Part shown: positions 5,772-10,955 of the stretch, in pieces | Position numbering within the stretch: position 1 is the stretch's first letter | Layout: each line of letters opens with the position of its first letter | From: Bacillota bacterium | Lineage (GTDB): Bacteria > Bacillota > Clostridia > Saccharofermentanales > DTU023 | Direction: 5' to 3' | DNA length: 10,955 bases | NCBI GenBank assembly: GCA_023389255.1 | Contig: JAEWER010000008.1 | Location: 1 to 10,955, forward strand | Notes under the pieces: model-generated | The model's database searches: none | What the model was told of the DNA's origin: nothing | Seen by the model: only the letters and a program-made list of their open reading frames with translations | Position numbers and translations under genes: made by a program

Positions 5772-7567
5772 TATCTTTGATATTCCTGCTCAAACAAATC
5801 GAGGTATTCACCAAATAGTTGCATGGCATCTTCCAGGGCTTGTGACTCGGTCATATCTAAGCCTGCCGTTTTTAAAACTTCAATGGGATAATCTGAACTA
5901 CCAGCACGCAAAAAGTCGAGATAGCGCTCTGCTTCAGTCAATCCACCCTGCAAGATACGTTTGGCAAAAGTTGATGCCGCGGCTAAACCGGTAGCGTATT
6001 GATAAACATAGTAGTAAGAGTAGAAGTGCGGGATGCGAGCCCATTCACCTACAATTTGCTCATCAACATCCAATGATGGTCCATAGTAGAACTTCTCTAA
6101 ATCGCCGTAAATTTTATCGAATACTTCGGAGGTTAAGGCTTCACCTTTTTGCTCCACTTGATAGATGCTGTGTTCAAACTCTGCAAATTGAGTTTGACGG
6201 AATACCGTAGATCTAAAAGCTGTGAGATAGTTATCAATGATATAGAGACGCAATTTGGGATCATCATTGGTAGCTAGCAGGTAATTAGTCAACAGATTTT
6301 CATTACAGGTTGAAGCTATCTCCGCTAAGAAGATGGTGTAATCAGAAGTGCTGACAGGCTGATTTTTGCAAGCTAAGTATGTATGACAACTGTGACCTAA
6401 TTCATGCACTAACGTATAGACATCATTCAAGGTACCAGTCCAGTTAAGCAAAATGAATGGGTTAACTCCTGCACCACCTGAAGAATAGGCACCACCACTC
6501 TTTCCTTCGTTATCCGCATAATCAATCCAACGCTCATCAAAGGCTTTGTGCAAAATCTGTTGATACTCATAACCCAGTGGTTCAAGTGCTTTAAAGACAA
6601 TCTCTTTTGCTTCTTCAAAGCTTACTTTGTAATCTACATCGCCGACTAGCGGAGCAGATAAATCACAGCAACGCAATTTTTCCTGACCTAAGCATTTGCT
6701 ACGTAAAGTTATCAGGCGATGCAATTTATCAATATGCTTATGCACACATTCAATTAACTTGTCATAAACAGTTTCAGGGATGAAAGTTGTACCCAGTGCC
6801 ATAGCTCTAGCACTTGGATACTTACGCAAAGCGGCTAGCAAGTTATTTTTCTTAACTTCGCCCGCTAAAGTTGAAGCTAAAGTGTTTTTGAATTGCATAA
6901 AAGGAGCATAATATTTGTCATATGCTTGTTTTCTGATATCCGGATCTGCGCTATGCAGGTACTCATAAAAAGTGTTGTGGTTTAACGGCAATTCTTTACC
7001 ATCAACTAGCAACGGTTCAAACTTGAGATCGGAATCAACCAACACTTCACAACTGGTGGCACTGTTATCGTAAATCTTGGAGAAGCGAGCCAATACTTCT
7101 TCAATTTCTGGAGTCAGTAGATGCTCTGCTTGCTTGACAATTTTTTCGTGAATTAGGCGATATTCTTGTAGTTTCGGCTCTTGCTCGCTTAGCTCTGTAT
7201 AGCGTTCTAGGCTAATCTGCATCATTGCATTATCTAAAAATGACCAATATGTTTGATATGTAGTCAATGTCGCCAATATTTTCTCGTAATAAGCACGATA
7301 GTGGTTGTTGGTAGTCTCCACATCAAGATGCATCTTAGCATAGCTGTACAACGCTAATATCTTACACTCATGCTCATCTTTTAGTTGCATGATTTGCAAC
7401 AGAGTTGTTGCATCAATCTCACCAAAATCTGTGGTTGGTAAAGGTTGTTTCAATAACTCTTGATATTCAGCTAAAGCCTTTTCAAAATCGGCATCACTAG
7501 CAAAAATAGTTGTCAAATCCCAGGTCTGCTCTAACGGGACTTCATTACGTTTAGCTCTAATACTCAT
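5771..7567 (-). CDS. pepF: Oligoendopeptidase F (M3 metallopeptidase)
   Basis: This cytoplasmic zinc peptidase cuts oligopeptides, typically of about 7-17 residues, and recycles imported or internal peptides. From the first possible ATG (7573) it is 600 residues, the usual PepF length. The zinc motif HELGH is at 390-394 and the third ligand is probably Glu418 in FLAEIAST; conserved GGAY and NPFILLNW segments lie just upstream. The N-terminal region is helical, as in the family. I prefer Met3 (7567) as start: GGAAGG stands 7 nt before it, whereas the first ATG nearly touches that ribosome site. The stop overlaps the HAD start by one base. The 82 bp upstream hold no convincing promoter or terminator, so readthrough from the alcohol dehydrogenase gene is possible. 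Confidence 0.95.
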   Translation of the reverse strand: MSIRAKRNEVPLEQTWDLTTIFASDADFEKALAEYQELLKQPLPTTDFGEIDATTLLQIMQLKDEHECKILALYSYAKMHLDVETTNNHYRAYYEKILATLTTYQTYWSFLDNAMMQISLERYTELSEQEPKLQEYRLIHEKIVKQAEHLLTPEIEEVLARFSKIYDNSATSCEVLVDSDLKFEPLLVDGKELPLNHNTFYEYLHSADPDIRKQAYDKYYAPFMQFKNTLASTLAGEVKKNNLLAALRKYPSARAMALGTTFIPETVYDKLIECVHKHIDKLHRLITLRSKCLGQEKLRCCDLSAPLVGDVDYKVSFEEAKEIVFKALEPLGYEYQQILHKAFDERWIDYADNEGKSGGAYSSGGAGVNPFILLNWTGTLNDVYTLVHELGHSCHTYLACKNQPVSTSDYTIFLAEIASTCNENLLTNYLLATNDDPKLRLYIIDNYLTAFRSTVFRQTQFAEFEHSIYQVEQKGEALTSEVFDKIYGDLEKFYYGPSLDVDEQIVGEWARIPHFYSYYYVYQYATGLAAASTFAKRILQGGLTEAERYLDFLRAGSSDYPIEVLKTAGLDMTESQALEDAMQLFGEYLDLFEQEYQR

Positions 7568-7649
7568 AGTCATTCCTTCCTATTTATCAAACGCTCTCAA
7601 AGAATTTTTATCGCTTACTACTAACCCCGACTAATAACGCCCGACAGGA

Positions 7650-8822
7650 CTACAACATTAAACGGTAAACTTCGGCAATTTGCTCACGGGTTAGAGGCTC
7701 AAAATTACCGAGCTTATCTCCTTTTTTAATACGACAATGTTCTGCTAAATATGGGATATCTTCTTCTTTAGCACCTAACTCTTGCAGTGTAGTAGGCATG
7801 CCAATCTCTTTGAAAAACTCAACGAACGCATTGATGCCCATGAGCGCAGTTATTTCAGGATTGGAGAAATTCATCTCGATATCCCAAACTCTGTGAGCTA
7901 ATTGGGCGAAACGCAAAACGTGTTGAGGTAATACATAGGTCATGTAGGCGGGCAAAACTACTGCTAAACCAGCTCCGTGCGCAACATCGTATAGCGCTGA
8001 TAGTTCATGTTCCATGGCATGAGAAGACCAATCTTGTTCTTTGCCTACACCCAGCAAGTTGTTATGAGCAATCGTACCCGCCCAAAACATATTGGCTCTT
8101 GCATCATAGTTTTCAGGTTCTTCCATAACGGTTAAGGTGTTTTCAATCACGCTTTTCATCGTGGCTTCACTCAGACGATCGGTTAGATCACAACCTTCAG
8201 TGTTACTAAAGTATCTCTCTAAGATATGCGACAAAATATCTACTGCACCACATGCCGTTTGATAAGCGGGCAAAGTGAAAGTTAGTTCTGGGTTCATGAC
8301 GCTGAATACGGGACGAATCAAATCGCTACCGTAGCCATACTTCATTTTCTTTTCTTCATTGCTGATAACACTAGATGCAGAAGCTTCACTACCAGTCGCC
8401 GGTAATGTGATTACGCACCCAACTTTCATGACTTCCTCTACGGGGATCATCTTTTCATAGAGCTCCCAAAAATCTCCTGTGTAGGGGGCACCAACCGCTA
8501 TAGCTTTGGCTGAATCTAAGACACTACCGCCTCCTACAGCCAAGATAAAATCAACTTTTTCTGCGCGTACTAAATCTATACCTTCGTATACTTTGCTTGC
8601 TCTAGGATTAGGAACTACACCGCCGAGTTCAACATATTCAATCTGTTGTTGATCTAAACTCTCTTTAACTCTTAGCAGTAATCCGCTTCTGACAACACTG
8701 CCACCACCATAGTGGAGCAACACTTTCTTACCGCCAAAGCGTTTAACCAGTTCACCTGTTTTCTCTTCTGCCTTGCGACCGAATTCAAAATATGTCGGAC
8801 TGTAAAATTGAAAATCTAACAT
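7650..8822 (-). CDS. Iron-containing alcohol dehydrogenase, YqhD/butanol dehydrogenase type
   Basis: This group III alcohol dehydrogenase reduces aldehydes to alcohols with NAD(P)H, in the cytoplasm. Its 390 residues align closely with E. coli YqhD. The metal ligands Asp195, His199, His268 and His282 are each one position from those of YqhD. The nucleotide-binding GGGS motifs are at 39-42 and 97-100, and PATGSE at 141-146. The YGGGSV segment around 38-43 resembles the NADPH-phosphate-binding region of YqhD, hinting at NADPH, but bdhA-type enzymes use NADH, so the cofactor is open. A very strong ribosome site AAGGAGG (8828-8834) lies 5 nt before the ATG. It begins 31 bp after gyrA with no terminator between, so readthrough from gyrA is likely. 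It probably consumes reducing power or detoxifies aldehydes in fermentation. Confidence 0.93.
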   Translation of the reverse strand: MLDFQFYSPTYFEFGRKAEEKTGELVKRFGGKKVLLHYGGGSVVRSGLLLRVKESLDQQQIEYVELGGVVPNPRASKVYEGIDLVRAEKVDFILAVGGGSVLDSAKAIAVGAPYTGDFWELYEKMIPVEEVMKVGCVITLPATGSEASASSVISNEEKKMKYGYGSDLIRPVFSVMNPELTFTLPAYQTACGAVDILSHILERYFSNTEGCDLTDRLSEATMKSVIENTLTVMEEPENYDARANMFWAGTIAHNNLLGVGKEQDWSSHAMEHELSALYDVAHGAGLAVVLPAYMTYVLPQHVLRFAQLAHRVWDIEMNFSNPEITALMGINAFVEFFKEIGMPTTLQELGAKEEDIPYLAEHCRIKKGDKLGNFEPLTREQIAEVYRLML

Positions 8823-8853
8823 TTGAACCTCCTTAAGTTAGATCACATTTAGC

Positions 8854-10955
8854 TCAGCTTTCTTGTGTTTCACTCTCCTCAATTTCAGCTTCAACCACAG
8901 CCATATCAATCACTTTACTATCTCTGCTACGCATCAGAGTTACACCCTGAGTATTGCGCGATAAGACAGGAATTTCACCGGCTGCAATACGAATGATTAC
9001 TCCTGCATCATTGATCAGTAATACATCATTTTCGTCGCTAATAACTACTGCACCGACTAACAATCCTGTGCGTCCGCTAGGTTTGTAGGTCTTAATTCCT
9101 TTACCACCACGACCTGTCAAACGATAATCAGCTAACTCACTGCGTTTACCATAACCATATTCCGTTACACACAGAATAGTATCTTCAGCTTTAGCTACAA
9201 CTAGGCTGACCAACTCATCACCTGCTTGCAGGTTCATTCCGCGGACACCCATACTGGTTCTACCCGATGCACGCACCTGGTTGCTGGCAAAATGAATCGC
9301 CATACCTAAGCGACTGACAAGAACAATATCTTCTGCCTGACCGATTAAGTTAACACCAACAAGCTGATCATTTTCTCGCAAGGTAATAGCGATTTTACCG
9401 TTGCGGTTAATGCTGGCAAATTCACTAATAGCCGTCTTTTTCAGCAAACCAGCTTTAGTTGCGATCAGCAGGTAACAATCTTCACTCAGCGCCTCTTCAC
9501 TGATTGCAATCACATTCATAACTCGTTCTTCTGGCGTGAGCTGCAACAAGTTAACCAAAGCCATACCTTTAGCTTGGCGACTCGCCTCTGGAACTTGATA
9601 ACCTTTCAGACGATAAACTCGACCTAAATTGGTGAAAAACAGTAAGTGATCATGCGTTGAAGTAGTGATAATAGTGTCGACAAAATCTTCTTCCTTAGTC
9701 TGCATGGCAGTTATGCCACGACCACCTCTATGTTGCTGACTGTAAACTTCAACAGGCATCCGCTTGATGTAACCAAAATGTGATTTAGCAACAACTATGG
9801 ACTCTTCTTCGATCAGTGATTCATCATCGATATCGTCACCAATAGTTGGATCGATAGTTGTTCTTCTCTCGTCAGCGTACTTCTTCTTAATTACTAGTAA
9901 TTCATCTTTGATCACTTGATCTAATTTTTCTGCTGACGCCAAAATCGCATTGAGCTCAGCAATGGTCTTTACTAAACCATCAAATTCTGCTTGTAATTTA
10001 TCTCGCTCTAGGCCTGATAAGCGTCCTAAACGCATATCAACAACATGTTGTGCCTGTTTTTCAGATAAACCAAAACGTTCTTGCAAACGAACTTTAGCTT
10101 CACTCTCATTTTTGGAGGCACGAATTATGTTGATTACTTCATCGATATGATCAATAGCTAACTGCAAGCCTTCAACAATATGCTTTCTGGCTTCTGCTTT
10201 CGCTAGATCGAATTGCAAACGCCTTGTGGTTACATCGCGCTGATGATCAATAAAGTACTGCAACATCTGAGGCAGATTGACAATCTTAGGCTCGTAACGA
10301 CCCTCAGGATCTGCTACCAATGCAATCATGTTGGCATTAAAGTTATCTTGCAATTGAGTGTGGCGGTAGAGTTGATTAATCACCACCATCGGCGTCGCTT
10401 CACGCTTTAATTCAATTACAATACGAACTTCTTCGTTGCGGTCTGACTCATCACGCAAATCAGAAATTCCCTCAATGCGTTTATCTTTACTCAGCTCAGC
10501 AATACGCTCTATCAAGCGAGCTTTGTTGACTTGGTAAGGCAAGTCACGAACAACCAAGCGGAAACGATTTCCTCTCATCTCCTCAACATCAATCTTGGAA
10601 CGAACAACAATTTTGCCTTTACCCGTGCGATATGCCTGGCGAATACCACTGGTACCAATAATTGTGCCGTAGGTAGGGAAATCAGGGCCAGGAATAATCT
10701 GCATCAAATCATCGGCGCTACTACCTGGATTGTCGATCAAGTAAATCGTTGCGTCGATAGCCTCTCCTAGATTGTGAGGTGGGATATTAGTCGCCATACC
10801 AACAGCAATACCTGTTGAACCATTAACCAATAAATTGGGAAATCCAGCGGGCAATACTGTGGGTTCTAGTTCATGCTCATCGTAGTTAGGAACAAAATCA
10901 ACCGTATTTTTGTTGATATTGTTCATCATCTCAACAGATAAGCGTGTCAGACGGG
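8854..10955 (-). CDS. gyrA: DNA gyrase subunit A, 5' end truncated by window edge
   Basis: GyrA is the DNA-cleaving subunit of gyrase, a GyrA2GyrB2 enzyme that introduces negative supercoils using ATP. The window holds 699 codons and the stop. The frame stays open to the right edge through RLTRLSVE, matching E. coli GyrA from about residue 148, so the ATG at 10929 is internal. Hence the quinolone-resistance region and the catalytic Tyr lie outside. Visible parts are the NLLVNGSTGIAVGMATNIPP segment, the tower and coiled-coil region, and the C-terminal beta-pinwheel. The GyrA box reads QHRGGRG (about 9715-9738), a variant of QRRGGKG; this box separates gyrase from ParC. The protein ends in a short acidic tail. 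Estimated full length is about 845 residues, normal for GyrA. Confidence 0.95.
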   Translation of the reverse strand, partial: RLTRLSVEMMNNINKNTVDFVPNYDEHELEPTVLPAGFPNLLVNGSTGIAVGMATNIPPHNLGEAIDATIYLIDNPGSSADDLMQIIPGPDFPTYGTIIGTSGIRQAYRTGKGKIVVRSKIDVEEMRGNRFRLVVRDLPYQVNKARLIERIAELSKDKRIEGISDLRDESDRNEEVRIVIELKREATPMVVINQLYRHTQLQDNFNANMIALVADPEGRYEPKIVNLPQMLQYFIDHQRDVTTRRLQFDLAKAEARKHIVEGLQLAIDHIDEVINIIRASKNESEAKVRLQERFGLSEKQAQHVVDMRLGRLSGLERDKLQAEFDGLVKTIAELNAILASAEKLDQVIKDELLVIKKKYADERRTTIDPTIGDDIDDESLIEEESIVVAKSHFGYIKRMPVEVYSQQHRGGRGITAMQTKEEDFVDTIITTSTHDHLLFFTNLGRVYRLKGYQVPEASRQAKGMALVNLLQLTPEERVMNVIAISEEALSEDCYLLIATKAGLLKKTAISEFASINRNGKIAITLRENDQLVGVNLIGQAEDIVLVSRLGMAIHFASNQVRASGRTSMGVRGMNLQAGDELVSLVVAKAEDTILCVTEYGYGKRSELADYRLTGRGGKGIKTYKPSGRTGLLVGAVVISDENDVLLINDAGVIIRIAAGEIPVLSRNTQGVTLMRSRDSKVIDMAVVEAEIEESETQES

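Noticed and set aside
7574..7649. Terminator or promoter between the alcohol dehydrogenase and pepF
   Set aside because: There is a direct repeat (GTCGGG twice on the minus strand) but no stable hairpin with a U-tract and no convincing -35/-10 pair.
8854..10929. Taking the ATG at 10929 as the true gyrA start
   Set aside because: The frame continues open to the window edge, and the residues upstream of this ATG match GyrA, so the start lies outside the window.
8854..10955. Possible ParC (topoisomerase IV) instead of GyrA
   Set aside because: A recognisable GyrA box (QHRGGRG), a full beta-pinwheel domain and the projected length of about 845 residues fit GyrA.

Overview
All recognisable genes lie on the minus strand, so transcription runs from high to low coordinates. 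In transcription order they are: 5'-truncated gyrA, a YqhD/butanol-dehydrogenase-type alcohol dehydrogenase, oligoendopeptidase F (pepF), a NagD-like HAD phosphatase, a thioredoxin, a large unrecognised membrane protein, ornithine carbamoyltransferase (arcB/argF type), carbamate kinase (arcC), and the first ~66 nt of a 16S rRNA gene that runs off the left edge. The AT-leaning DNA, strong AAGGAGG-type ribosome binding sites, U-tailed hairpin terminators, the 16S start and the protein families all suggest a fermentative low-GC Bacillota, most likely a clostridial lineage. The genus cannot be fixed from this window. A gyrA gene upstream of a co-directional rRNA operon resembles the origin-proximal gyrB-gyrA-rrn order of some Bacillota, which is weak evidence for a position near oriC.

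Region by region: 1-66 is the 16S 5' end. 67-463 is the rRNA leader with a boxA-like element, two tandem promoters and the arcC terminator. 464-2492 holds arcC and arcB, with a strong hairpin terminator between them and no arginine deiminase gene in view. 2508-4358 encodes a 616-residue single-pass membrane protein only 15 bp upstream of arcB. It has an acidic Tyr/Asn/Gln/Pro-rich cytoplasmic half, one membrane helix, a KKTT-repeat outer stalk and a beta-rich C-terminal domain. A well-formed extended -10 promoter precedes it, so this protein and arcB probably share a transcript. 4471-4782 is a thioredoxin with TCGPC in place of WCGPC and its own terminator. 4783-4928 holds a coding-like 33-codon stretch that lacks a normal start codon. 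4929-7573 holds the HAD phosphatase and pepF, joined by a one-base TAATG overlap. 7650-8822 is the alcohol dehydrogenase and 8854-10955 is gyrA.

Functionally, OTC and carbamate kinase together turn citrulline into ornithine, CO2, ammonia and ATP, a fermentative energy module. PepF could supply amino acids from peptides, the alcohol dehydrogenase would reoxidise reduced nicotinamide cofactor, and thioredoxin keeps thiols reduced. There is no mobile element, CRISPR array or tRNA in the window. The most unusual items are an apparent intrinsic terminator embedded in the 5' coding end of the HAD gene, where it also buries an alternative start codon, and the strongly charge-polarised low-complexity membrane protein next to arcB.
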